NCBI GenBank assembly: GCA_022649665.1
Contig: JALCOL010000003.1
Coordinates: 62,001-126,000, forward strand
Length of the DNA stretch: 64,000 bases
Direction: 5' to 3'
Source of the DNA: Enterococcaceae bacterium
GTDB lineage: Bacteria; Bacillota; Bacilli; Lactobacillales; Enterococcaceae
The position numbers and the translations under genes were made by a program. The notes under the pieces are model-generated. The model did not search any database and had not been told where the DNA came from. It saw nothing but the letters and a program-made list of their open reading frames with translations. The first letter of the stretch is position 1, and each line of letters begins with the position of its first letter. This document shows positions 54,657 through 62,505 of this stretch, one piece after another.

Positions 54657-54750
54657 CAAAAATGCGCAGCTCTTAATCTGAAAATGCTGCTTTTGGGACA
54701 CTGTTTATTCGGTAAGTGGGCCGTGACAAGAAATATGTCACGAGCCTTTT
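54657..54750 (+). repeat. Intergenic repeat element, copy E (internal deletion)
   Basis: AAAATGCGCAGCTCTTAATC is the front, the internal hairpin is missing, then ATGCTGCTTTTGGGACACTG, and a final hairpin GGGCCGTGACA / TGTCACGAGCC (54718-54746) with TTTTTTT. It terminates the leu operon. From 54750 to 55014 the gap before pflB is AT-rich, with no further feature I can call. Confidence 0.8.
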
Positions 54751-55014
54751 TTTGTTCCCAAAAATTCATTTTGAAATTGGTACTACTTCATACATAAAAG
54801 AACATTTATTATTAATCATGAGAAATGTCTTGCAAAATTATCACTCGATTCTGTATCATGAAAATGTTACACGGTGTTAGTACGTTATAACAGATTATCA
54901 TACAGATGATGTTTATGCTAAATCGAGAACATGCGTAATGTTCATTGCGGTTCAAAGGACGTGGCGCTTATCACTTTTTTAATATTTTTTTCTGCGATAT
55001 TTTATCAAGAATCA

Positions 55015-55042
55015 TTGCATTCTTCTCGTGGTGTGTTATACT
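55015..55042 (+). promoter_or_regulatory. Promoter of pflB
   Basis: TTGCAT (55015-55020), 16-base spacer, TATACT (55037-55042) with TG at 55034, an extended -10. No convincing Rex or FNR site was found in the long upstream region. Confidence 0.65.
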
Positions 55043-55093
55043 CATTTCAAGAAGCTGTTACACATTGATTTTCAATTGATCAGGAGGATAAAA

Positions 55094-57373
55094 ATGACAA
55101 CAAACACAACGCTCGATACGGTCAAAGAAGAAGCTTGGAAAGGTTTCAAAGGACGCCTCTGGAAAGAAGAAATCAACACCCGTGATTTTATCCAGGCAAA
55201 CTACACGCCTTACCACGGCGGAACAGAATTTTTAGCCGGTCCGACAAAAGCGACCGATGAACTATGGGATCAATTGCAAAAACTGCAAAAACAGGAACGT
55301 GCAAACGGCGGCGTTTTGGATATGGAAGCAGATGTCGTATCCAGTGCCAACGCTTACGGTCCCGGATATATCGATGAAAAAGAAAAAAATCTTGAAAAAA
55401 TCGTTGGGCTGCAAACTGACAAACCGCTCAAAAGAGCATTCATGCCTTACGGCGGGATCCGGATGGCGGAAGAAGCGTTGACGAGTTATGGTTATACGCC
55501 GAACCCGGAATTCCATGAGATCTTTACGAAATATCATAAAACCCACAACCAAGGCGTATTCGACGTCTACACACCTGAAATTCGGGCAGCACGCCGGAAC
55601 AAGATCATTACCGGACTTCCGGATACTTACGGCCGCGGACGGATCGTCGGCGATTACCGCCGGGTCGCTTTGTACGGGATCGATTATTTGATGGAACAAA
55701 AGTTCAAAGATCATGATGAAGTCGGCAAAGGCGGACAAATGACTGATGAACAGATCCAGCTCCGTGAAGAAATCAGCGATCAATACAAAGCCTTGAAACG
55801 CATCAAAGAAATGGCGGAAGCATACGGCTTTGATATTTCCCGCCCAGCCTTGAATGCCCAAGAAGCTGTGCAATGGACATACTTCGGCTACCTCGCTGCG
55901 ATCAAAGAACAAAACGGCGCAGCAATGTCGATCGGCCGTGTTTCGGCATTCTTGGATGTATACATCCAACGCGACTTGGAAAATGAAGTGATCACGGAAG
56001 AACAAGCACAAGAATTGATCGATCACTTGGTGATGAAGCTGCGGATGGTCAAATTCGCGCGGATCCCTTCTTATAACGAACTTTTCTCGGGCGACCCGGT
56101 ATGGGCAACCCTGTCGCTTGCCGGAATGGGGCAAGACGGCCGGACGCTCGTTACAAAAAATGATTTCCGCTTCCTGCATACGCTTGAAAATATGGGACCA
56201 GCGCCTGAACCAAACTTGACAGTTCTCTATTCGTCTCGTTTGCCGGAACCATTCAAAGATTATGCCGCAAAAATCTCGATCGATACATCTTCGATCCAAT
56301 ATGAAAACGATGATGTGATGCGGCCGGTTTGGCTCGATGACTATGCGATCTGCTGCTGCGTTTCGGCGACTCAGACTGGGAAAGAAATGCAATTCTTCGG
56401 CGCCCGCGCCAACTTGGCGAAATGCCTTTTGTATGCGATCAACGGCGGGGTCGATGAAAAATCGAAAGCGCAAGTCGGTCCAGAATTGGCAGCGATCACG
56501 AGCGACTACTTGGATTACGATGAATTGATGGAGAAATTCGATCACATGATGGAATGGCTCGCTGGGATGTATGTCAATACACTCAACATGATCCACTTCA
56601 TGCATGATAAATATTACTATGAAGCCGCTGAAATGGCGTTGATGGATACGCACTTGAAACGGACTTTTGCGACCGGGATCGCTGGATTCTCCCACGTTGT
56701 CGACTCACTTTCCGCAGTGAAATACGCGAAAGTCAAAGTGGTCCGCGACGAAGACGGAATCGCAGAAGATTATGAAATCGAAGGCGACTTCCCGCGTTAC
56801 GGGAACGATGACGACCGCGCCGATGATATCGCCGTTTGGTTGCTGAAAGCTTTCTTGGAAAAATTGGAACATTACCATACGTATCGCGATTCCGAACCAA
56901 CGACTTCGATCTTGACGATCACTTCAAACGTCGTTTACGGAAAAGCAACTGGTTCGCTTCCAGATGGACGCAAAGCCGGCGAACCGCTTTCTCCAGGAGC
57001 AAATCCTTCTTACGGCGCAGAACAGCACGGCTTGCTTGCATCTCTCAACTCGCTGACGAAATTACCGTATGAAGATGCGCTTGACGGGATCTCGAATACA
57101 CAAAGCATCAACCCGGATGCTTTGGGACATGATGAAGACGAACGAATCGACAACTTGTGCAGCGTCTTGGACGGCTACTTTGACCGCGGCGCCCACCACA
57201 TCAATGTCAACATCTTCGGGCGCGAGAAATTGATCGACGCGATGGAACACCCGGAAAAAGAAGAGTATGCAAACTTCACGATCCGTGTTTCCGGATACGC
57301 AGTGAAATTCATCGACATGACGCGTGAACAACAATTGGATGTCATCCACCGGACCTTCCATTCGAAGATGTAG
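55094..57373 (+). CDS. pflB: Formate acetyltransferase (pyruvate formate-lyase)
   Basis: A 759-residue glycyl-radical enzyme splitting pyruvate with CoA to acetyl-CoA and formate. The radical Gly734 is in RVSGYAVKF near the C-terminus, and the active-site Cys pair lies in [16 protein letters not shown]. Length equals the E. coli enzyme. ATG 55094 with AGGAGGA is the start; the frame is open 22 codons earlier across the promoter. The activase pflA follows 125 bases later with its own signals. The enzyme works only without oxygen. Confidence 0.96.
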   Translation: MTTNTTLDTVKEEAWKGFKGRLWKEEINTRDFIQANYTPYHGGTEFLAGPTKATDELWDQLQKLQKQERANGGVLDMEADVVSSANAYGPGYIDEKEKNLEKIVGLQTDKPLKRAFMPYGGIRMAEEALTSYGYTPNPEFHEIFTKYHKTHNQGVFDVYTPEIRAARRNKIITGLPDTYGRGRIVGDYRRVALYGIDYLMEQKFKDHDEVGKGGQMTDEQIQLREEISDQYKALKRIKEMAEAYGFDISRPALNAQEAVQWTYFGYLAAIKEQNGAAMSIGRVSAFLDVYIQRDLENEVITEEQAQELIDHLVMKLRMVKFARIPSYNELFSGDPVWATLSLAGMGQDGRTLVTKNDFRFLHTLENMGPAPEPNLTVLYSSRLPEPFKDYAAKISIDTSSIQYENDDVMRPVWLDDYAICCCVSATQTGKEMQFFGARANLAKCLLYAINGGVDEKSKAQVGPELAAITSDYLDYDELMEKFDHMMEWLAGMYVNTLNMIHFMHDKYYYEAAEMALMDTHLKRTFATGIAGFSHVVDSLSAVKYAKVKVVRDEDGIAEDYEIEGDFPRYGNDDDRADDIAVWLLKAFLEKLEHYHTYRDSEPTTSILTITSNVVYGKATGSLPDGRKAGEPLSPGANPSYGAEQHGLLASLNSLTKLPYEDALDGISNTQSINPDALGHDEDERIDNLCSVLDGYFDRGAHHINVNIFGREKLIDAMEHPEKEEYANFTIRVSGYAVKFIDMTREQQLDVIHRTFHSKM

Positions 57374-57394
57374 CAGCCAATATTTCGAAATCTG

Positions 57395-57433
57395 GGCCGG
57401 AGCAGTCACACACTGTTTCGGCCTTGTTTTTTT
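57395..57433 (+). terminator. Terminator between pflB and pflA
   Basis: GGCCGGAGCAG pairs with CTGTTTCGGCC, followed by TTGTTTTTTT. It would lower but not necessarily stop read-through into pflA. Confidence 0.85.
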
Positions 57434-57498
57434 AAAAGCAAATTTGAATACATAATAGTTTTTTTGCGCTATCATTAGCTTGAGGAAGGGTGATTCAT

Positions 57499-58320
57499 AT
57501 GACGATCACAACAAAAGAAATGTCCTCTCCGACATCAACAAAAAAACGCGATACGGCGGTTTACGGCAAGATTCATTCCGTGGAAAGCTTCGGCTCGGTC
57601 GACGGCCCCGGCGTGCGCTTTATTATTTTCATGCAGGGCTGCAATATGCGCTGCCAATTCTGCCACAACCCCGATACGTGGAAAGTCAACGATCCGAATG
57701 CGAAAGTCCGCAGTTCCGAAGAAATGCTGAAAGAAGCGCTCAATTACCAGACTTATTGGGGAAAGCGCGGCGGCATCACTGTCAGCGGCGGCGAGCCGCT
57801 CCTGCAAATGGACTTTTTGATCGATCTGTTCAAACGGGCAAAAGCGGCCGGCGTCAATACGACGCTTGACACCTGCGGCCAGCCCTTTACCTTCAAAGAA
57901 CCGTTTTTTTCACAATTTAAAGAATTGATGCATTACACGGATCTGGTGCTTTTCGATATCAAACATATCGATGTCAAAGGGCATCAAATACTCACCGGCC
58001 ACACGAACAAAAATATTTTGGAAATGGCCGATTACTTGTCTGAAATCGGCAAGCCGGTCTGGATCCGCCACGTCCTGGTTCCGCATCGGAATGATACCGA
58101 TGAATATCTTGCGGCGCTCGATAAATTCATCAAGTCGCTTCATAATGTCGATAAAGTCGAAGTGCTGCCGTACCACACGATGGGCGCCTATAAATGGGCG
58201 GACCTCGGCATGAAGTATCCGCTCGAAGGCATCAATCCGCCAACGAAAGAACGGATCGAAAATGCTAACCAGCTGCTGCATACTGCAGACTATAAAGGAT
58301 ATTTGACCCGGAAATTTTAA
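57499..58320 (+). CDS. pflA: Pyruvate formate-lyase activating enzyme
   Basis: A 273-residue radical SAM enzyme that generates the glycyl radical on PflB. The iron-sulfur motif is in MQGCNMRCQFCHNPDTW (Cys-x3-Cys-x2-Cys), and GGITVSGGEPLLQ binds S-adenosylmethionine. ATG 57499 is chosen, GAGGAAGGG lying eight bases before it; GTG 57490 is unlikely. The N-terminal 20 residues are longer than in E. coli. A terminator follows, after which base composition changes. Confidence 0.95.
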   Translation: MTITTKEMSSPTSTKKRDTAVYGKIHSVESFGSVDGPGVRFIIFMQGCNMRCQFCHNPDTWKVNDPNAKVRSSEEMLKEALNYQTYWGKRGGITVSGGEPLLQMDFLIDLFKRAKAAGVNTTLDTCGQPFTFKEPFFSQFKELMHYTDLVLFDIKHIDVKGHQILTGHTNKNILEMADYLSEIGKPVWIRHVLVPHRNDTDEYLAALDKFIKSLHNVDKVEVLPYHTMGAYKWADLGMKYPLEGINPPTKERIENANQLLHTADYKGYLTRKF

Positions 58321-58328
58321 CTCATTTA

Positions 58329-58367
58329 AAAAAAGCGATCTGCCAACACGGCAAATCGCTTTTTTTA
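58329..58367 (+). terminator. Terminator of pflA
   Basis: AAAAAAGCGATCTGCC pairs with GGCAAATCGCTTTTTTT around a short loop. Confidence 0.93.
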
Positions 58368-58461
58368 TTGGATCGCGAATTTCTATGCAATCTCGACACT
58401 TGAGAAATAGACAACATTTCAAAAAAGATTAGGTGTTTCAGCGTTGAAAGTAGGTGAATCA

Positions 58462-58698
58462 ATGGAAGGTTATGGAGCTGTAATTGAGGTAAAAGACTTT
58501 AATGGTCAGGATATTAAAATAGAAAAGGAGGTTGATGATGCAGAAGAGCTTACTGATTTCCTTGTACAATATGAACAAGCCTTAAGAGAAACCAATGTAA
58601 AGCTTACGGTGGTGTACAAGAGTGCTACATACTCGATCTTAAGATTATTAGATCTAAAAGAAAATAAAGTGATCGGGAAGTTAACATTATATTTCTAA
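58462..58698 (+). CDS. Small hypothetical protein of the AT-rich island (78 aa)
   Basis: No family recognised. The protein alternates short strands and helices (GAVIEVKDFNGQDIKIEKEV, then an acidic helix, then VKLTVVYKSATYSILRLLDL), with no signal or membrane segment, suggesting a small alpha/beta fold. ATG 58462 is chosen with AGGTGA just upstream; TTG 58444 is an alternative. It is the first gene of the island. Confidence 0.6.
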   Translation: MEGYGAVIEVKDFNGQDIKIEKEVDDAEELTDFLVQYEQALRETNVKLTVVYKSATYSILRLLDLKENKVIGKLTLYF

Positions 58699-58759
58699 TG
58701 TTAGTTTGTCACTTCAAAATTGAAATGATAAGATTGAGAGGATGAAGGGGGAGAGCTTA

Positions 58760-59242
58760 ATGGTAAAAAAGTGGACTGACTATAGCGATGATGAAATTAA
58801 AAATATGGTAAAAGAAGAAATCATTCGTTGTGGGATCGCTGACTATCCCAGTCGGACTAGATATAACGAAAATTACGATAACGAAAAAGCTCCTTCGGCA
58901 GTTTCTCTTATGAATCGTTTTAAATTGAAGTGGCCAGAGCTTATGGAATCATTGGGATTTGAGTACGACAAAGAAAAAATGGCTACAGAAAGAAGTAAAA
59001 AAATTAAGGGAGCAACCAAAAAAACAAAGTGGAACACTCTTTCTGATGAAGAACTTTTTTCAGTTTTCAAAGGAGTTGTAATTGCAAAAAACATTACGAT
59101 GGTGAAAGAGTATAAAGAAAAAACTGTTGGAGAAGATGCCCCGTCATACGGAACGATAATTAGTCGTCTGGGCAATATCGCCCCTTTACTAGCAAGAATC
59201 AAAAGAGAACGAGTTTCTGGGAAAAAAGAAGATCCTCAATAA
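58760..59242 (+). CDS. Protein with two homing-endonuclease-associated-type DNA-binding repeats
   Basis: A 160-residue basic protein made of two related modules: about residues 4-72 (WTDYSDDEI ... KAPSAVSLMNRFKLKW) and 90-150 (WNTLSDEEL ... DAPSYGTIISRLGN). Both share W-x3-SD[DE]E[IL] and a second-half APS-x(5)-R pattern, as in the homing-endonuclease-associated repeat that contacts DNA beside HNH or GIY-YIG domains. No nuclease domain is attached here. ATG 58760 follows AGGGGGAGAG. It may be a regulator or accessory factor of the recombinase genes that follow. Confidence 0.6.
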   Translation: MVKKWTDYSDDEIKNMVKEEIIRCGIADYPSRTRYNENYDNEKAPSAVSLMNRFKLKWPELMESLGFEYDKEKMATERSKKIKGATKKTKWNTLSDEELFSVFKGVVIAKNITMVKEYKEKTVGEDAPSYGTIISRLGNIAPLLARIKRERVSGKKEDPQ

Positions 59243-59258
59243 TTTTCCAAGTGTTTTA

Positions 59259-59297
59259 CCGCAGCATAAGTAAATTTTGCTGAAAACTGTGCTGCGG
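59259..59297 (+). terminator. Possible terminator hairpin after the repeat protein
   Basis: CCGCAGCA (59259-59266) pairs exactly with TGCTGCGG (59290-59297) around a 23-base loop. There is no T-run, so termination would be weak. Confidence 0.4.
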
Positions 59298-59360
59298 AAA
59301 GGTTCTCGGCGGTTTTGAAAGAATCAGAAGGCATAAAAATCATAAAATTGAAAACTACTA

Positions 59361-59389
59361 TTGACAATATATTTACAAATAGGTAACAT
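59361..59389 (+). promoter_or_regulatory. Upstream island promoter
   Basis: TTGACA (59361-59366), 17-base spacer, TAACAT (59384-59389). It lies 192 bases before the recombinase gene and is followed by a folded stretch (GAGCG/CGCTC hairpin near 59437-59457 within AAGAG/CTCTT), so it may make a long leader or a small RNA. Confidence 0.5.
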
Positions 59390-59507
59390 AGGTCATATTA
59401 AGAAGAGTTGCTCGAACATTTTCCTCGTTCCTGCCGAGCGAATTGGCTATCCGCTCGCTGCTCTTTACACATTTCGAGACAAGGTAACGGATAAGAAAAC
59501 TTGATAA

Positions 59508-59536
59508 TTGACAATGTAATAAAAATATATTAGCAT
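59508..59536 (+). promoter_or_regulatory. Promoter of the tyrosine recombinase gene
   Basis: TTGACA (59508-59513), 17-base spacer, TAGCAT (59531-59536). Its first bases (TTGACAAT-TA) resemble the promoter at 59361. Confidence 0.55.
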
Positions 59537-59580
59537 ACTAGTAGTCCCGTATTATGTAATTATAAAAGGAGGAAAAAGTG

Positions 59581-60630
59581 ATGATTGAGAATGAATCGAT
59601 TACTATTTCGGATGTTTTTGATAACTGGATCGAAAACTGTGCGAGCGAAAATACAAGAAGCAACTATGCCAGAGTAGTTCCCGATTTCTTTAAAAGAGTG
59701 CTTTTTAAACCTCTTCCCGAAGTAACAAAAGAAGATTTGGAATCCATCAAACCACTCACCGTTGACAAGCGCTACAAACAAAAATTGCTGAAGGAAGGAA
59801 TGAAACAAAGTACAGTCATTTACAACTTGAAAATCGTTTCTAGCTTTTTCGGTGAACTAGAAATCAATGATGTTTTTCGGGATCTTAATTACCTCTGGAT
59901 CAGAAAAGTTGTACTCTCACAAAAAAAATTAAAGGACGATACTGTCTACCGCAAAAAGGTCGGGTCTGATGAGCTGGATCAGTTTAAAGATTGGCTTGTG
60001 AACGACCGTTTTGCTCAATCAGTACGGTATGCAAGGAAAGGCATCCAGTATTCTTTGCTTGTGGATTTTATGTGGGTTACGGCTTCTCGAATTAGCGCTG
60101 TATTCAATGTTCAATGGAAAGATATCAAATTTGAGGAAGACGGAACGGGGCAAAAAGGATATACGATTTACATTCATGACAAAGGTGGGAAAATTGACAA
60201 AAAACCTATCTCGGATGAATTTTACTCCAAGCTGACCGCTCATCTTAAGCATGATGAAGAAAATGCTAAAGTTTTTGCCGGTCTCAGCCAGAGAAACTTT
60301 ACCAATCTCATGAAGGAATATTGCGAATTGTTTGATAAGGAGTTTACCCCTCACGGAATTAAAAAGGGAGCAGTCACGCACTTGTATAATCTCACGCATG
60401 ATATCGTGCTGGCACAACGCTTCGCCGACCACGAGGATCCGAAAACAACGATTAGATATATCCAAAGTGATCCAAGCCGTTTTTCTCAAGGTTCGTATAT
60501 TTTATCGAATGATATCAACTATGAATCTCTTAAAGAATTAAGCAGAGAACAATTGTTGGAACTTGTGCTTGATAGACAGGATGTTTCGTATCAGCTGTAT
60601 CAAGGAGCAAAAAGAAAAAATTATATTTAA
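59581..60630 (+). CDS. Tyrosine recombinase/integrase-like protein, second catalytic Arg replaced by Lys
   Basis: A 349-residue protein with an N-terminal SAM-like core-binding domain (about residues 1-110) and a tyrosine recombinase catalytic domain. Box I Arg170 lies in VTASRISAVF, a Lys in KGGKIDKKP fits the beta-hairpin position, and the C-terminal part has TPHGIKKGAVTH (His258, but Lys261 where Arg is expected), ADHEDPKTTIRYI (His284) and Tyr293. The R-to-K change at box II may reduce or abolish strand exchange. ATG 59581 is preferred over GTG 59578; AAGGAGG is eight bases upstream. No attachment site pair was found. Confidence 0.8.
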   Translation: MIENESITISDVFDNWIENCASENTRSNYARVVPDFFKRVLFKPLPEVTKEDLESIKPLTVDKRYKQKLLKEGMKQSTVIYNLKIVSSFFGELEINDVFRDLNYLWIRKVVLSQKKLKDDTVYRKKVGSDELDQFKDWLVNDRFAQSVRYARKGIQYSLLVDFMWVTASRISAVFNVQWKDIKFEEDGTGQKGYTIYIHDKGGKIDKKPISDEFYSKLTAHLKHDEENAKVFAGLSQRNFTNLMKEYCELFDKEFTPHGIKKGAVTHLYNLTHDIVLAQRFADHEDPKTTIRYIQSDPSRFSQGSYILSNDINYESLKELSREQLLELVLDRQDVSYQLYQGAKRKNYI

Positions 60631-60654
60631 ACTTATGCGAACTCCAATTCTTAT

Positions 60655-60680
60655 CAAATAGCCAAATAGCCAAGTTGCCA
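60655..60680 (+). repeat. Three near-identical 8-base tandem repeats
   Basis: AAATAGCC, AAATAGCC and AAGTTGCC follow one another at 60656-60679, between the two recombinase-like genes. Could be binding sites for one of the island proteins. Confidence 0.4.
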
Positions 60681-60729
60681 AAAGAAATGTGTAGAGAACT
60701 AGGAATTAAAAGAGGGAGAGAGCAAACTT

Positions 60730-61962
60730 ATGTTACTTAGAGTTAAATTTCACGCAGAGGATAACGAACGAGTCATTAGAAGTTTTGAAGACGGTTATTC
60801 AAATTTAATTCAATATATTAAAGGTGATGATTGGTACGAAGATGCAAGCACCGCCAACGTTAGGCGGATCGCTATTGCACTAAAAGATAAAAAGTTAGAA
60901 GACTATGTAAATGCAGAATTAATAAACACCGATGAAGATTATGCGGATGAAGAAGTTTTAGGCCATAAATACGTATACGATGATGTATGGAAAAAAACAT
61001 TTTTTATGATTAAAAGCGAAGAGTGGTCTAGCCTAAGCCTAATGGTCAGTTGTTTGAAGTCGTTTATTTTATTTGAAAAATACGAAGTGAAATTTAAAAA
61101 GTCGGTTCTAGAATTTAACGACAACGAGATTCAAGATATGATTAATGGGATCTATCAAAACCAATTTCAAGCTCTTCGAGTAAAGGTGAAACTGCTGGCT
61201 CTTTACGAACGATTTTTTTATGAAAAGGTTCATTCAAAAACATGGCAGAATTTTTATACGACTGGGAACTTTGTAAAAGGAGTCACTGACACGGACGGAA
61301 ACGGGCTAGTCAATAAAAGAGAACTCTTGGATATGTTTTACACCGCACAAAATGCTCAAGATGCGATTATTCCCATCCTTCTGTTTGAAGGCGTAAATAT
61401 GTCAACCATAGAAGAAAAAAATGAAATCTCAAAAATCAAGATAGAAGATATCAAGAGTAATGGAATTGAAATTACCGAAGGACAAAAGCGTTTTATTGAA
61501 ATGGATCAAGCGGTGCTAGATGCGGTTCGTGTTGCAGCAGAGCAAAAATATTTAGCAAGAGTCGGGAGAGGACACCAAGTTGTTTACCTTCCTCTAAAAA
61601 AAACGCCGTATCTTTTACGCAGCCTCGATGAAAAACGGCCGAGAAGATACAGTGAAAATGAGGATTTCATGTCCTACCCTGGGGTTCGCCAGCGGGTCTT
61701 AAAGTTTCGGGAGGAGTATGCCCTGCAATATGGGGTTGAGAATGTCAGTCCTTCTGTGATCCAAAAAAGCGGAGAAGTTTTTTATGTTAATAAATACGTT
61801 AACGAAGGGTATGAAGTATCAGAGGCTGTTCGGATGACTCTTCAGCGCTTTGGAGATTGGGTTTTGGTGGGAGACTATGCTGAAGAGAAAAATATTCCTA
61901 CAAATATCACAAAAGTGTCACGTTTAAAATTAATTTGGGAGGTCAATACTGGCAAGAAATAA
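60730..61962 (+). CDS. Catalytically degenerate tyrosine-recombinase-like protein (410 aa)
   Basis: Assignment is tentative. The C-terminal half keeps the pattern of a recombinase domain: ILLFEGVNMSTIEEKNEISKIKIEDI (split here by residue limits; about 215-240) resembles box I G-[LI]-R-x-[ST]-E-L...L-x-x-x-D-I but without the Arg, and SPSVIQKSGEVFYVNKYV (about 339-356) resembles box II without His-x-x-Arg. No Tyr is placed as a nucleophile. A DNA-binding role without recombination, as described for the SPbeta repressor MrpR, is possible. GAGGGAGAG lies before ATG 60730. It is 99 bases after the recombinase gene. Confidence 0.5.
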   Translation: MLLRVKFHAEDNERVIRSFEDGYSNLIQYIKGDDWYEDASTANVRRIAIALKDKKLEDYVNAELINTDEDYADEEVLGHKYVYDDVWKKTFFMIKSEEWSSLSLMVSCLKSFILFEKYEVKFKKSVLEFNDNEIQDMINGIYQNQFQALRVKVKLLALYERFFYEKVHSKTWQNFYTTGNFVKGVTDTDGNGLVNKRELLDMFYTAQNAQDAIIPILLFEGVNMSTIEEKNEISKIKIEDIKSNGIEITEGQKRFIEMDQAVLDAVRVAAEQKYLARVGRGHQVVYLPLKKTPYLLRSLDEKRPRRYSENEDFMSYPGVRQRVLKFREEYALQYGVENVSPSVIQKSGEVFYVNKYVNEGYEVSEAVRMTLQRFGDWVLVGDYAEEKNIPTNITKVSRLKLIWEVNTGKK

Positions 61963-62254
61963 GGTGAACATTAGTAATTGGGCAATAAAATATAAATCTG
62001 AACGGCACTCTTTAACTGCTTTTAAGTGCTGACTTCTATAATAATCTGGTAGCTTTTTTTAGATTCTCCCAATGTACCTACATAAACGCCATTACACCAT
62101 GATTTCAATTCTCGCACTGATATTTTCTAGCTAGTATGCTGATTCAAAAAATATTAAACTGTTTTTCTTTTTCAAATAGATAATAAGTTCTGATGCCCGC
62201 ATCTGCATAGAGTATGTGTAAGATTGTTTTGGTCTTTATTCATAAAAATGATTT
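61963..62254. other. AT-rich non-coding gap at the end of the island
   Basis: No open frame above 60 codons was found on either strand. Short minus-strand stretches look like decayed coding sequence broken by several stops, but no family could be assigned. A weak hairpin (GCACT...AGTGC near 62006-62030) is the only structure in the first part. Confidence 0.4.
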
Positions 62255-62319
62255 TCCTAATTTGATAGTGATATGGCTTAGAAAGCCAATATCACTTTAT
62301 CATTTTAGGATTTTTTTGT
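62255..62319 (+). terminator. Long hairpin with T-run closing the AT-rich island
   Basis: CCTAA-TTTGATAGTGATAT pairs with ATATCAC-TTTATCATTTTAGG, with an inner GGCTT/AAGCC stem at 62274-62286, followed by ATTTTTTT. It is about 25 bp long with a few bulges, a strong terminator for rightward transcription. Similar hairpins occur at ends of some insertion sequences, but no transposase is evident. Confidence 0.7.
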
Positions 62320-62423
62320 ATAACGTGAAACTTTCATGAATCAGCCTAGATTAAGTTGTTTTCAAATTATAGTATTAATATCAATTATTTTGCATTTTCC
62401 GCCTTAAAAATGTTTCCATTCAG

Positions 62424-62486
62424 TTGACAATTCTCCTGAAAAGTAAACAATCACTCGCTTTACTCAAACAGAAATTCTGCTAGACT
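62424..62486 (+). promoter_or_regulatory. Promoter region of the XRE regulator
   Basis: TTGACA (62424-62429) is a good -35 but the -10 at 17 bases (AACAAT) is poor; TAGACT at 62481-62486 is a second candidate -10. GC-richer backbone sequence resumes near here. Confidence 0.4.
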
Positions 62487-62505
62487 AAGGGTTGAGGTGA
62501 GGCAG

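Noticed and set aside
54760-55014. FNR or Rex operator before pflB
   Set aside because: Only partial inverted repeats were found; none matches TTGAT-N4-ATCAA or TTGTGA-N6-TCACAA.
55262-56695. 477-codon minus-strand frame inside pflB
   Set aside because: It lies antisense to a clearly conserved enzyme and reflects codon bias of pflB.
60655-60680. CRISPR-like array
   Set aside because: Repeats are 8 bases, directly adjacent and only three; no spacers or cas genes.
61990-62240. Possible decayed IS200-type transposase on the minus strand
   Set aside because: A few phrases looked transposase-like, but several stops and frame shifts are needed and no catalytic motif could be placed.
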